Shown here piece by piece: positions 46,401 through 53,193 of a stretch of 64,000 nucleotides of DNA. Location: positions 1,468,001-1,532,000 of the forward strand of contig NZ_PEEX01000001.1 of assembly GCF_002754245.1 (NCBI RefSeq), in the 5' to 3' direction. A program made the translations under genes and the position numbers. Numbering within the stretch: the stretch's first letter is position 1; every line of letters begins with the position of its first letter. The notes under the pieces were generated by a model. The model worked only from the letters and a program-made list of their open reading frames with translations. It was not told the DNA's origin and ran no database searches. The DNA comes from Chryseobacterium sp. 52. Lineage in GTDB: Bacteria > Bacteroidota > Bacteroidia > Flavobacteriales > Weeksellaceae.

Positions 46401-47041
46401 CAGGAAATCGTACCAATTCCTCGCTTTCATTTATGGGAATCCAAAGTTTGAGTGCTTACCATTCTTCCCAAGATAGATTAGCAGCAGGAATTAGAGGAAG
46501 TAAGGCAGCTCTTGCAACAGAAAAGTTTGAAAAAAACCTTGCATTTACAATGGGAACTTTCCTGATGGGAGGAAGTAATTTATTAGCTTCTGCTGGTTGG
46601 GCTACTCTTGATGTGGTGGTTGATTATCAAGATACTGAGGATCAGGAAGCTATTCAAGCTGTGCAGCTGGTGGCGGTGGGCTTGCAAGTAAAACATGGAA
46701 ATGTTAAAGGTCTACAAAATCTGACTCTTGAAGCTAAAGGAGATGATGCATTGAAACTTTTGGGAGCGGTAAAGGGGAGCATTGCAGGTACAAAAGCGGC
46801 GTTAGCTGAAGCGAAGTCTATGATTGGTTTAGAAGCATCAGAAGCATTACCTAAAATGGGGACTGGGAAATTTGGAAGTCCTCAAAGAGGAACTGGATTG
46901 AAAGGATATAGATTAGATCCTGCACATCCAAATGCTAAGCCTGGTACTGGTGAAGAATACCCACACGTAAATTACTGGGATTATTCAGGAGGGAAAAGAG
47001 GAAAAGGAGGAATTAGTGGAGCAATACCAATAAAACATTAA
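43430..47041 (+). CDS. RHS-repeat polymorphic toxin-like protein (DUF6443 N-terminus)
   Basis: A 1,203-residue protein. The ATG at 43430 gives a signal peptide (MYKKIYISLGLLWGLHHYGQ); the GTG at 43406 overlaps the upstream gene and is rejected. Residues about 45-170 are a DUF6443 domain (IQSVQFFDGLGRPKQAVSIK, TPIPYDGFGRQ). YD repeats follow, then the RHS core from about 860 (YTDHLGNTRLSY, YYPFGLKHEGYN, YKYNGKELQESGMYDYGARFY, DPLSELQFADNPYSYVFGNP, FNDPTGMF). The tip after the PTGMF is about 235 residues and ends GYRLDPAHPNAKPGTGEEYPH...NYWDYSGGKRG, with His, Asp and Trp residues that suggest a small RNase- or nuclease-like toxin of a family I cannot name. Codon style changes to AT-rich near the tip. 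Confidence 0.85.
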   Translation: MYKKIYISLGLLWGLHHYGQVVLTSPPVPNTEVGDPQSIRLLPGFNFNSVNGTFRAYIGGSSSHNPGTYTPITVDYSATIPNTENYIYTRQYLVPTEVSNGSLQQIQSVQFFDGLGRPKQAVSIKSTPTGKDLVTPIPYDGFGRQVDSWLPVPMSSQSGNIQSGVESSATAYYQSNGINDSSPFSHKNLENSPLDRILSQNNPGSDWQNKPVVFGYDTNTAGEVKKYTTVTSWVDGATSSELSLSGTYDAAQLYKNTVTDEDNSKTIEFKNGRGQTLLVRKAISASENADTYYVYNEFDQLAFVIPPLASASVSISSSALEHLCYQYKYDDRSRLVEKKLPGKGWEQMIYNKKDQVILYRDTVLKNGIPNFTADQSWAFTKYDQLGRVTYTGISRDVTPRQSIQSYIDNQAVNVSYEARGGSFTLNSMTLEYGNVSYPTSIDKILAVSYYDTYPQGAPAVPGTILGQDVLPQTTQSSNVSTKSLPTASYVRNIEDESWTKAYTYYDKKGRAISAHSVNHLGGYTKTESFLKFSGVPEYTLTQHQRVAGGTIINTKETFEYDHQERLVRHWHEVNGGTKELLAENLYNDLGQVQTKNVGNTTGSPLQSVKYAYNIRGWLTKVNDPSNLQNKLFAYELRYSRPDSQFSGSARYNGNISQMSWITQSDAVLRNYSYEYDALNRLKEGRFWDAMNLSRGEYHEQLTYDLNGNIKTLLRRGKQLPGYTAPEVMDDLEYHYENGEQSNKLAYLKEVGTGNALSGYPLSSGSTGSTIGYDLNGNMTTQQDKSISSIQYNYLNLPGKVTQNSKVTDYTYRADGVKVKKIFGTETTDYLDGFQYENGTLKFLPTAEGYFNFETGKYVYNYTDHLGNTRLSYYKNGSGAEIIEESNYYPFGLKHEGYNVMLGNPAYKYKYNGKELQESGMYDYGARFYMPDLGRWGVIDPLSELQFADNPYSYVFGNPIRFNDPTGMFGEDPPTRGYSPGSPIEIGEIVLTGNRTNSSLSFMGIQSLSAYHSSQDRLAAGIRGSKAALATEKFEKNLAFTMGTFLMGGSNLLASAGWATLDVVVDYQDTEDQEAIQAVQLVAVGLQVKHGNVKGLQNLTLEAKGDDALKLLGAVKGSIAGTKAALAEAKSMIGLEASEALPKMGTGKFGSPQRGTGLKGYRLDPAHPNAKPGTGEEYPHVNYWDYSGGKRGKGGISGAIPIKH

Positions 47042-47045
47042 ATAT

Positions 47046-47471
47046 ATGGAAAGTTTCAAAAAAGAATTATTTAGAAAAGAATATAATACTGATTTTCCTT
47101 TTTATGATGAGTTAAAAAATGAAGAGTGTATTAAAATAAAAAATAATATTATAGATAAATATCAAATTCAAGAAATTTATTTTGATAATAATTTAAATAA
47201 AATACAGATTTTTTTTGATAGATTAAATGCTGAAGATGAAAATTTTAATTTTTTAAATTTAATCAAAGAATTAAATTTAAAAGAAGACAATGATATATAT
47301 GTAACTTGGAATTCTTTTGTAAATGTCGATAAGTTTACACTAAAAGATTTTTGTAAATATTTCAATGATATTTGGTATCCTATGGCAGATGACATTGAAA
47401 TATCAAATCAAAATTTGAGTTGGATAATATCAATCAGACACGATGGTGCAATATATTACATTAAATCATAA
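47046..47471 (+). CDS. Probable immunity protein for the RHS tip
   Basis: A 141-residue acidic cytoplasmic protein starting 4 bases after the RHS stop. It has no signal peptide. It is very AT-rich, with Asn, Asp, Ile and Lys dominating, quite unlike the RHS body. The position directly behind a polymorphic toxin tip and the size are those of immunity proteins; I do not recognise the family. A GC-rich palindrome and terminator follow. Confidence 0.65.
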   Translation: MESFKKELFRKEYNTDFPFYDELKNEECIKIKNNIIDKYQIQEIYFDNNLNKIQIFFDRLNAEDENFNFLNLIKELNLKEDNDIYVTWNSFVNVDKFTLKDFCKYFNDIWYPMADDIEISNQNLSWIISIRHDGAIYYIKS

Positions 47472-47482
47472 CAGTCCCTTAC

Positions 47483-47507
47483 TGGCGCGAGCTTGTAGCT
47501 CGTGCCC
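47483..47507 (+). repeat. Palindromic element R1 behind the immunity gene
   Basis: GGCGCGAGCT-TGT-AGCTCGTGCC, a 10-bp stem with one G-T pair, GC-rich in an AT-rich surrounding. Similar palindromes end the next two modules (47857-47880 and 48471-48491). Confidence 0.6.
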
Positions 47508-47519
47508 ATTAATAAAAAT

Positions 47520-47555
47520 AAACCACTGTTTTTACAGTGGTCTTATCATTTTTGC
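47520..47555 (+). terminator. Hairpin terminator after palindrome R1
   Basis: ACCACTGT-TTTT-ACAGTGGT (47522-47529 with 47534-47541), followed by a TCATTTTT stretch. Confidence 0.6.
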
Positions 47556-47601
47556 TCTGAAAGCATTATTTAATCTATATTGTGACTTTTTACACCTTTA
47601 A

Positions 47602-47802
47602 AAATTAAAAACTAAACTACAAGAGGTGGAAAAGAATGTTATTAACTATGGCTCAGCATATACTGGCGTCAAAACAGTTAACGATGTTTTTAAGAAAACT
47701 GGAGTAAATGGATTAACTGATCAACTATTTAAAAAAGAAGATAAAGATAAATCTAGGCAAGGTAAATTATCAATTGGCGAAGTGATAAACGAAAAATTTT
47801 GA
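47602..47802 (+). pseudogene. Displaced toxin-tip remnant
   Basis: An open frame of about 66 codons without a start ATG, following an in-frame stop. The peptide (VINYGSAYTGVKTVNDVFKK... ending KLSIGEVINEKF, TGA at 47800-47802) looks like the end of a secreted toxin. Only this C-terminal end is left. The next, truncated frame begins 4 bases after the stop, the same spacing as between the live RHS gene and its immunity gene. Confidence 0.5.
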
Positions 47803-47806
47803 AAAA

Positions 47807-47854
47807 ATGAAACAAAAATTTTATAAAAGTCAAATTCTAATTATCTTCCCCTAG
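47807..47854 (+). pseudogene. Truncated second immunity gene
   Basis: ATG at 47807 opens MKQKFYKSQILIIF and is cut by a stop (TAG at 47852) on entering palindrome R2. It looks like the first 15 codons of a gene whose remainder has been lost. Inference rests on spacing and position. Confidence 0.35.
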
Positions 47855-47856
47855 CT

Positions 47857-47880
47857 ACCGCACGAATCCTTTCGTGTGGT
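47857..47880 (+). repeat. Palindromic element R2
   Basis: ACCGCACGAA-TCCT-TTCGTGTGGT, a 10-bp stem with one G-T pair. It shares the CTACCGCACGA core with R3, and its right flank (AATAATAACAACCACTG) resembles that of R1 (AATAAAAATAAACCACTG). Confidence 0.6.
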
Positions 47881-47931
47881 GAAGTAATAATAACAACCAC
47901 TGCTATTTTAGCCTTGAAAGTATGATATAAC

Positions 47932-48423
47932 ATGAAACAATTTATATACACCCTTGAACATATATATACCGACGAAGATCATACTGCTATTAAACTTTTA
48001 GGTTTTTTTGATGATTTAACGAAACTGGGAAAAATAAGAGATAAGGCATTGGAATTTCCGGGATTCCGGGACTATCCTGATGGCTTTTTGATCATAAAAA
48101 AGGAATTGAATAAAGTACAGTGGAAGAATGGTTTTAACTCTGTGATCGGAGAGGTAGGAAGAGATTATGTCCCTGAAAAAGATGAAATAAATACAGATGT
48201 TTATGTTGTTCAAAATTTAACAACTATATTCAATGTGAGCCATATATACACGATTGATCGATATTTAGATGATGAAAGAATTATTGGTGTATTTTCAAGT
48301 TTAGAGAAAGTAGAACATAATGTAGCAAAATTAAAACAGCAACCTGGATTTAAAGAGCATCCGGAAGATTTTATGATTTGTGAAATAGAACTGAATAGAC
48401 TTTTATGGACTTCCGGTTTTTGA
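47932..48423 (+). CDS. DUF7336 protein with two tandem copies of the domain
   Basis: A 163-residue cytoplasmic protein made of two similar halves (about residues 1-70 and 88-163). Both show I/V-Y-T-L/I near the start, a G-F/V-F strand, PGF(R/K)(D/E)(Y/H)P(D/E)(G/D)F and a (V/L)(Q/L)W(K/T)xGF end. This is the pattern of DUF7336 domains, which stand behind toxin genes as probable immunity proteins. The duplication is a direct observation. No toxin gene is directly upstream, so it may be an orphan immunity gene. Confidence 0.7.
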   Translation: MKQFIYTLEHIYTDEDHTAIKLLGFFDDLTKLGKIRDKALEFPGFRDYPDGFLIIKKELNKVQWKNGFNSVIGEVGRDYVPEKDEINTDVYVVQNLTTIFNVSHIYTIDRYLDDERIIGVFSSLEKVEHNVAKLKQQPGFKEHPEDFMICEIELNRLLWTSGF

Positions 48424-48470
48424 TTTTAAGAAATTATTCTTGTTATTCCTGTCAAAGTCTGTCCCCGCTA

Positions 48471-48491
48471 CCGCACGATTGCATCGTGTGG
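48471..48491 (+). repeat. Palindromic element R3
   Basis: CCGCACGAT-TGC-ATCGTGTGG, 9-bp stem, 47 bases behind the DUF7336 gene. The left flank GTCCCCGCTA resembles TTCCCCTAGCTA of R2. Confidence 0.6.
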
Positions 48492-48502
48492 CAGACAAAA
48501 AC

Positions 48503-48534
48503 AACCCCTCGCAAGTTGCGAGGGGTTTGTGTTT
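48503..48534 (+). terminator. Terminator after palindrome R3
   Basis: ACCCCTCGCAA / TTGCGAGGGGT, a perfect stem (48503-48526) followed by TTTGTGTTTT. It lies between convergent genes. Confidence 0.75.
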
Positions 48535-48590
48535 TATAATGCAGCTATATTTTTATTAAAGAAAGCTTTAAATATTTTTAGAAATTATAA

Positions 48591-48983
48591 TTACTTGTTC
48601 TGAAGTAAGTTTTCCAGCCGTGCTATCATATCATCTTTTTCTTTGAGCATTCTTTCATATAACTCAATCATTTTATCTATCGGATTGAATGTGCATTGTA
48701 TGTTTTCGGCAGTAGCGTGTGCTATTGAGCCATCGTGGAAAGTATTAGAAATAATGTTGATTGCCTGCTCCTCATCAAAATTTTGAAAAGCTTCTACGGG
48801 AATTTTCAGTACTTCAGATATTTTCTGAAGCAATTGGTTTTCGATAGTTTCTTTTTGTTCAAGTAAAGAGATTTTCTTCTGGTTCCAATCATCGCCCAAG
48901 TCAGAAGCCAAAGCTTCCTGCTTGATGCCCAGCATTTCTCTAAAACGTTTTATATTTCTTCCCTGGTGTATTTTGTGGTCCAT
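48591..48983 (-). CDS. XRE-family helix-turn-helix regulator
   Basis: A 130-residue protein with an N-terminal HTH (about residues 8-65: GRNIKRFREMLGIKQEALASDLG, then QKKISLLEQKETIENQLLQKISEVL). The C-terminal 40 residues form a coiled coil (IDKMIELYERMLKEKDDMIARLENLLQ), probably for dimer formation. It may act on its own promoter, where AAATATCC is repeated at 49040 and 49052. Regulators of this make are common in Chryseobacterium accessory DNA. Its target is unknown. Confidence 0.85.
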   Translation of the reverse strand: MDHKIHQGRNIKRFREMLGIKQEALASDLGDDWNQKKISLLEQKETIENQLLQKISEVLKIPVEAFQNFDEEQAINIISNTFHDGSIAHATAENIQCTFNPIDKMIELYERMLKEKDDMIARLENLLQNK

Positions 48984-49005
48984 TCTTAATCAATTTGTGA
49001 AGGTT

Positions 49006-49013
49006 CAAAGATA
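49006..49013 (-). promoter_or_regulatory. -7 element of the XRE regulator gene
   Basis: TATCTTTG on the minus strand, 23 bases before the start codon. Two direct AAATATCC copies (49040-49047, 49052-49059) stand at about 26-46 bases upstream of it. Confidence 0.45.
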
Positions 49014-49086
49014 ATACATTCTATAAATTAAAGTTAAAAAAATATCCGGTAAAATATCCATTATTATAAGTACAATATGATAGATA

Positions 49087-49281
49087 ATGTCTTTGATCAA
49101 AGAAACCACTTTGCCCGAATATAAAGAGTTAAGGCTCATCAGCGTTAGGAAAGTATATCTTTTTATCAGAGAAAAGTCATTGAATAACTTCCCGGGGTGG
49201 CTGCAGGTATTTCAGAAGAGGGTAGAGGGACTTCCTAAAGTAGATATAGGGACTTCCGAAGGGGGGGAAGGGGGTCAATAG
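49087..49281 (+). CDS. Doubtful short open frame before a G-rich stretch
   Basis: A 64-codon frame (MSLIKETTLPEYKELRLISV...) divergent from the XRE gene. The first 50 residues look protein-like; the end (GTSEGGEGGQ) is translated from G runs and looks like read-through into non-coding DNA. No ribosome site or homologue is known to me. It may be a decayed gene. From 49282 to 49456 no gene is seen. Confidence 0.3.
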   Translation: MSLIKETTLPEYKELRLISVRKVYLFIREKSLNNFPGWLQVFQKRVEGLPKVDIGTSEGGEGGQ

Positions 49282-49400
49282 GGTTCGCTAACGGGGTACT
49301 GACCGTTTAAAAAGGGAGTAAAGGGAGTTGTCTAAAGGGCTGGAGACTGTTCATATGGTGTCTTTAGACGGGTAGAAAACGGGGTAAGGCCTTAGAGGGT
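49220..49400 (+). other. Island of G runs (possible quadruplex-forming DNA)
   Basis: Thirteen separate runs of three or more G lie on the plus strand within about 190 bases, including seven in a row at 49261-49267, in a chromosome that is otherwise AT-rich. GGGACTTCC occurs twice (49227 and 49249 areas). Confidence 0.5.
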
Positions 49401-49456
49401 ATAATCTGACCTCCACAGAAAAAATAAAAAAACTAAATTTACATGAAAGAATCTTC

Positions 49457-50026
49457 ATGAAAACACCCATCACCTGCATCTTTTCCTTTACCTTCCTTCT
49501 CATCACATTTTCCTGTACAACCTACATAAAACCCATCCACACAGAATCAGTGCCCGATTCCGCCAACATAACAAGAAAATTAATCCTTCAGAACGAAACT
49601 CAGGATGTTAATTTCTACGGAGACTATATATTTGATAAAGTAGATAGAAAGTTCCTCTTTTTTACCAATAAAGAAATCAGAGGAGTTCTCAGTAACCTTA
49701 AATTAAAACCGTCCTCACAGGTTCTTTTTACGTATACCAGATTCAGTATTTACAATAATATGCTGGGGTTCTATTATACCGGAAAAACTTTGGCAGATAT
49801 AAAGACTAATTTCTCCATCAGGACCCCGGAAAAAGAAATGCAGAACGGACTTTTATATGCTTATGAATACAAAGGGTTTTATATTATGGAAGTTTTCAGG
49901 CAGGAGGAAAAAGGAGTGTTGCGGTTTATTTCTATCAATAACTCTGCAAAACAGTCTGTGGATAAATTCAGACAGGAAAATACAGGTCTGTTCTTTGAGG
50001 TTAATTCCGGACTGTTGAACCCATAG
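49457..50026 (+). CDS. Hypothetical lipoprotein
   Basis: A 189-residue lipoprotein. The signal segment MKTPITCIFSFTFLLITFSC places the lipid cysteine at about residue 20, followed by TTYIKPIHTESVPDSANITRK in outline. The body is beta-rich with many Phe and Tyr (FYGDYIFDKVDRKFLFF, LLYAYEYKGFYIMEVFR). I know no family. It has its own spacer on both sides and is not clearly in an operon. Confidence 0.7.
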   Translation: MKTPITCIFSFTFLLITFSCTTYIKPIHTESVPDSANITRKLILQNETQDVNFYGDYIFDKVDRKFLFFTNKEIRGVLSNLKLKPSSQVLFTYTRFSIYNNMLGFYYTGKTLADIKTNFSIRTPEKEMQNGLLYAYEYKGFYIMEVFRQEEKGVLRFISINNSAKQSVDKFRQENTGLFFEVNSGLLNP

Positions 50027-50129
50027 TATTTACGGATATTTTAGAGGAAATATATTGATTTTAGGATGCTTATAGCAGATTTGTTTGTTATATTTGTTAC
50101 ACCGTCACACCACACAAAATCTTATCGCC

Positions 50130-51662
50130 ATGAAAAAAATCCTTTTAGCCATTCTAGGCATTCTTGTTATTGTAGTTGCCGTACTTTTAATCAAAACTTT
50201 TACTTATCCTTTTAAAAAAAATACAGCAGGAAATTCCGAAGGATGGAAACCTGTGAAAAATGACTCCGCAGTAATGCGACTGTCAGGCGGTCTCAAAATT
50301 CCTACGGTGTCAACAGGAAGTTTAGGAGAATTCAATTATGCTCCGTTCGATCAGTTTAAAGAATACCTGAAAGCCTCTTATCCTCTGGTGTATCAGAACA
50401 CTGAAAATGATGAGGTTAATCAGCATGCATTGGTTTTTAGATTAAAAGGAAGTGATTCTACATTAGAGCCCATACTTTTCTTATCTCATATAGATGTGGT
50501 GCCTCCCGGAGATGCCGATGTGAAAAATAAAGAACAGAATATTTTCAGACCCGATGACAAACCATTGCCTCCCGTTTCCAAAGTAGCGGAAGACTGGGAT
50601 TTTGAACCCTTTTCAGGAACCGTTGCCAACGGAAGAATCTACGGAAGAGGCGCTATTGATATGAAAGGAATGCTCTTCTCCCTGATGGAATCCATGAATC
50701 AGATGATCAAAAACAAGCAGGCTCCCAAACGCGATATTTATCTGGCCTTCGGTTTTGATGAAGAAGTGGGCGGACAGAAAGGAGCCATGCAGATTGCAGA
50801 ACATTTTAAGAAAAAAGGACTTAGTTTCGATGCTGTGTATGATGAAGGAGGTTTGATTATGCAGAAAGGAAATGTGGCAGGCATAGATTCTGATGTAGCG
50901 GTGGTAGGTTGTGCCGAAAAAGGCTTTTTATCAGCAAAGATCAAGGTGAAAGGACTTGGAGGACATTCCTCAATGCCTCCCATGGAAAGTGCTATCGGAA
51001 AAGCAGCAATCATCATGCAGCGGCTTGAAGATCACCAGATGAAACCTACCATTACGCCCCTGATCAAAAATTTCTTTGATAATATTGGCGGGGCCATGCC
51101 ATTCTCCAGCAGACTTGCCATTTCCAATCAATGGCTCTTGAAACCACTTCTGTTGTCCAAACTTACAAAAAGTAATACTACCAATGCTCTGGTTCGTACT
51201 ACAACTGCCCTCACCATGATGAAAGGAAGCGATGGAACCAATGTTCTTTCTCCTGAAGTGGAATTTGTGGTCAATTTCAGACTTCTTCCCGGAGACAGTG
51301 TGAAAGATGTAGAAAAACATATTGCAAAGGCCACAGAAGGCTTTGAGGTAGAAGTAGAAGAGATTGATAATACAAGAGAGGCTTCTGCAGTTTCCCCAAC
51401 CAACACCAAAGCGTATCAACTCATAGAAGCCGGCGTAAAAGAGATCCATCCCGGAGCGATTGTAACCCCGTATCTTACTATGGCTGGTACAGATGCTGCA
51501 AAATACCAGATTGTCAGCAAAAATATCTACAGATTTATGCCCATCAAAATCAACAGCTCAGAACAGCAGAGCATCCACAGCACCAATGAGTATGTCAGTA
51601 TAGAAAATTACCTTAAGATGATCCATTACTTTGAGTATATGATGAAGAATTACGATAAATAG
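50130..51662 (+). CDS. M20-family metallopeptidase (PM20D1/CPS1-like)
   Basis: A 510-residue peptidase anchored by one N-terminal helix (MKKILLAILGILVIVVAVLL). The ATG at 50130 is chosen; a longer TTG-led form would add 15 polar residues in front of the anchor. The metal ligands of the M20 family are visible: LSHIDVVPPG (His), GRGAIDMKG (Asp), FDEEVGGQ (Glu pair), DEGG, and the final HSTNEYV His. The bacterial-exopeptidase dimerisation domain is inserted at about 275-400. It may act as a carboxypeptidase or N-acyl amino acid hydrolase outside the cell. A TATATTTG -7 element lies at 50089-50096. Confidence 0.9.
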   Translation: MKKILLAILGILVIVVAVLLIKTFTYPFKKNTAGNSEGWKPVKNDSAVMRLSGGLKIPTVSTGSLGEFNYAPFDQFKEYLKASYPLVYQNTENDEVNQHALVFRLKGSDSTLEPILFLSHIDVVPPGDADVKNKEQNIFRPDDKPLPPVSKVAEDWDFEPFSGTVANGRIYGRGAIDMKGMLFSLMESMNQMIKNKQAPKRDIYLAFGFDEEVGGQKGAMQIAEHFKKKGLSFDAVYDEGGLIMQKGNVAGIDSDVAVVGCAEKGFLSAKIKVKGLGGHSSMPPMESAIGKAAIIMQRLEDHQMKPTITPLIKNFFDNIGGAMPFSSRLAISNQWLLKPLLLSKLTKSNTTNALVRTTTALTMMKGSDGTNVLSPEVEFVVNFRLLPGDSVKDVEKHIAKATEGFEVEVEEIDNTREASAVSPTNTKAYQLIEAGVKEIHPGAIVTPYLTMAGTDAAKYQIVSKNIYRFMPIKINSSEQQSIHSTNEYVSIENYLKMIHYFEYMMKNYDK

Positions 51663-51960
51663 TTACGGGGTACTGGTTTCGGGTTCCGTGATGCGGGTTT
51701 AGAGTAAGAGAGTTGCTAGTTGCTGGTTGACAGTTGCTTGTTCGAATCTCGAAAATCGTATCCCGAAACATGTTTGACATCTGACACCCTGGCTCTCGAA
51801 TCCACTATTCACATTCGAAACAAAATTCATCATTCACATTTTCCAACCTAAGTCTCAGCTTTAACCTTAACCTTACACTTAACCTCAGTCTAAAATCTCA
51901 TGTCTAAAATCTAGCATCTTGATTCCTGGCTCTTGCATCTTGACTCTTTTCACAAAAAAA
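51663..51960. repeat. Low-complexity intergenic stretch of degenerate short words
   Basis: About 300 bases without a coding frame, made of short recurring words: TCTAAAATCT twice, ATTCACATT twice, AACCTTA-like steps, GCTxGTTGCTxGTTG steps, and (A)TCTTGA(T/C)TC(C)T steps at the end. I saw no gene, tRNA or hairpin terminator in it. Similar spacers occur in Chryseobacterium chromosomes, which is from general knowledge. Confidence 0.5.
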
Positions 51961-51992
51961 ATAACACGTCAAGTTTTGTCGCATTACCGCTA

Positions 51993-52000
51993 TAGCTTTG
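51993..52000 (+). promoter_or_regulatory. -7 element before the gene at 52022
   Basis: TAGCTTTG matches TAnnTTTG and overlaps the TTG at 51998 that would be the longer start, which argues for the ATG at 52022. Confidence 0.45.
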
Positions 52001-52021
52001 TCCTATCAAAATTACAGAGCT

Positions 52022-52723
52022 ATGGAATTGCCGTTTTACTTAACATTTAAAGAATTTGAAAGCCATTATTACGATACCCTTGAAAAATGGTTTGAAGAAT
52101 ATCATAATACCAGCGAGATCGATTACCTGAAGGCCCTTGCAGATCTTTACAGCCCCTATCTGTCCTACAGTTTTGCAGATGACAGACTTCTGGCTGATGC
52201 TTCTATGGAGATCAAAGACTGCTTTTTTCCTTATCATGAAAAGATCGGGATCTCTTTCTGTACGAGTTGTGAAAATGGGAAATACCCTAAAACATCCAAA
52301 GGTATGAACCATATATTTGAGTGGAAAACCATTACGATGATGGAATACGCGCAGCATATACTGGATAAGATTAATAGGCATCTGTTAAAAAATGGCAGTT
52401 CTCTGGACGGAAATACAACCATCCTGGATTATATCAATGATCGTGAAATCATCACATCAAGGGAAGGGGCTGGATATTGTGTCAATTACAGCAGACATCA
52501 GGTTGCAGTTCCGTTTTTGAAAGCTTACCTTCCTTATTACGGACAGACGGTTAATATTGCGGTGTACAGAGACTTTATTTTTTCCATAGCACAGATTGCA
52601 GAATATATCGATAGAAAACTGAGGTCTGTACAGGCTTTTGAACATACCGTTTATGCTCAACTGAAATCAGAAGCGAGATTCAAAGTACAGATGAGTCATC
52701 AGTTTCTCACCATCTGTAATTAA
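52022..52723 (+). CDS. Hypothetical cytoplasmic protein
   Basis: A 233-residue soluble protein (MELPFYLTFKEFESHYYDT...). It is rich in Tyr and His and mostly helical. CTSCENGKYPKT shows a CxxC pair (about residue 82) without partners nearby. No signal peptide or membrane segment is seen, and the family is unknown to me. The start is set by the -7 element just upstream. Confidence 0.65.
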   Translation: MELPFYLTFKEFESHYYDTLEKWFEEYHNTSEIDYLKALADLYSPYLSYSFADDRLLADASMEIKDCFFPYHEKIGISFCTSCENGKYPKTSKGMNHIFEWKTITMMEYAQHILDKINRHLLKNGSSLDGNTTILDYINDREIITSREGAGYCVNYSRHQVAVPFLKAYLPYYGQTVNIAVYRDFIFSIAQIAEYIDRKLRSVQAFEHTVYAQLKSEARFKVQMSHQFLTICN

Positions 52724-52866
52724 AAATTTTACACCATACATTCATATTTAAATTATATTGTCGGAAAACTTTCAATGGTTTTCCAAACAAATCCTGGTAG
52801 CAATACCGGGATTTTGTTTACCCATCACCGTATCATTATTTTAGTCCATCACCTTTCCAGAAAGTT

Positions 52867-53193
52867 GTGCTTGATTATCTGACTTGGTTCGGAGTTGATA
52901 AAAAAGGCAATATAAACTGTAATAGAGTCTATCCAACCCGTATTGAAATTCTGAAAGCTCAAAGCAAAATCAGAGAATATGGATTTAAGACAGTAGGGTT
53001 TATTGAGAAACTTGCAGTTTCTGAGTTCTTGAAAATGAAGTCAAAAATGCCAGAGTTAGACCTAGCAAGCTTTGTTTGTTATTTTGAGGGATGTTATCAT
53101 AATTTTAAAGCCGTCAAATTAATCCCAATAGGGGCTAGAAAATCAAATGAATTAATACATATTATACGACTCCATAAAGAGGGTTTTAATTGA
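52867..53193 (+). CDS. Hypothetical protein or 5' part of a frameshifted gene
   Basis: A 108-residue frame with a GTG start (LDYLTWFGVDKKGNINCNRV...). The frame is open for another 34 codons upstream to a stop without an ATG. The end overlaps the next open frame (from 53156) by about 38 bases in another phase. The peptide looks natural, with a mixed alpha/beta pattern, but has no name I know. A single shifted gene is as likely as two genes. Confidence 0.4.
   Translation: MLDYLTWFGVDKKGNINCNRVYPTRIEILKAQSKIREYGFKTVGFIEKLAVSEFLKMKSKMPELDLASFVCYFEGCYHNFKAVKLIPIGARKSNELIHIIRLHKEGFN

Noticed and set aside
47472..48590. Possible CRISPR array from the three similar palindromes
   Set aside because: The units are only three, differ in sequence, are 370-610 bases apart and are separated by genes, so this is not a CRISPR array.
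50970..51449. A 159-codon minus-strand frame inside the M20 peptidase gene
   Set aside because: Antisense shadow of a clear peptidase; the peptide has no recognisable features.
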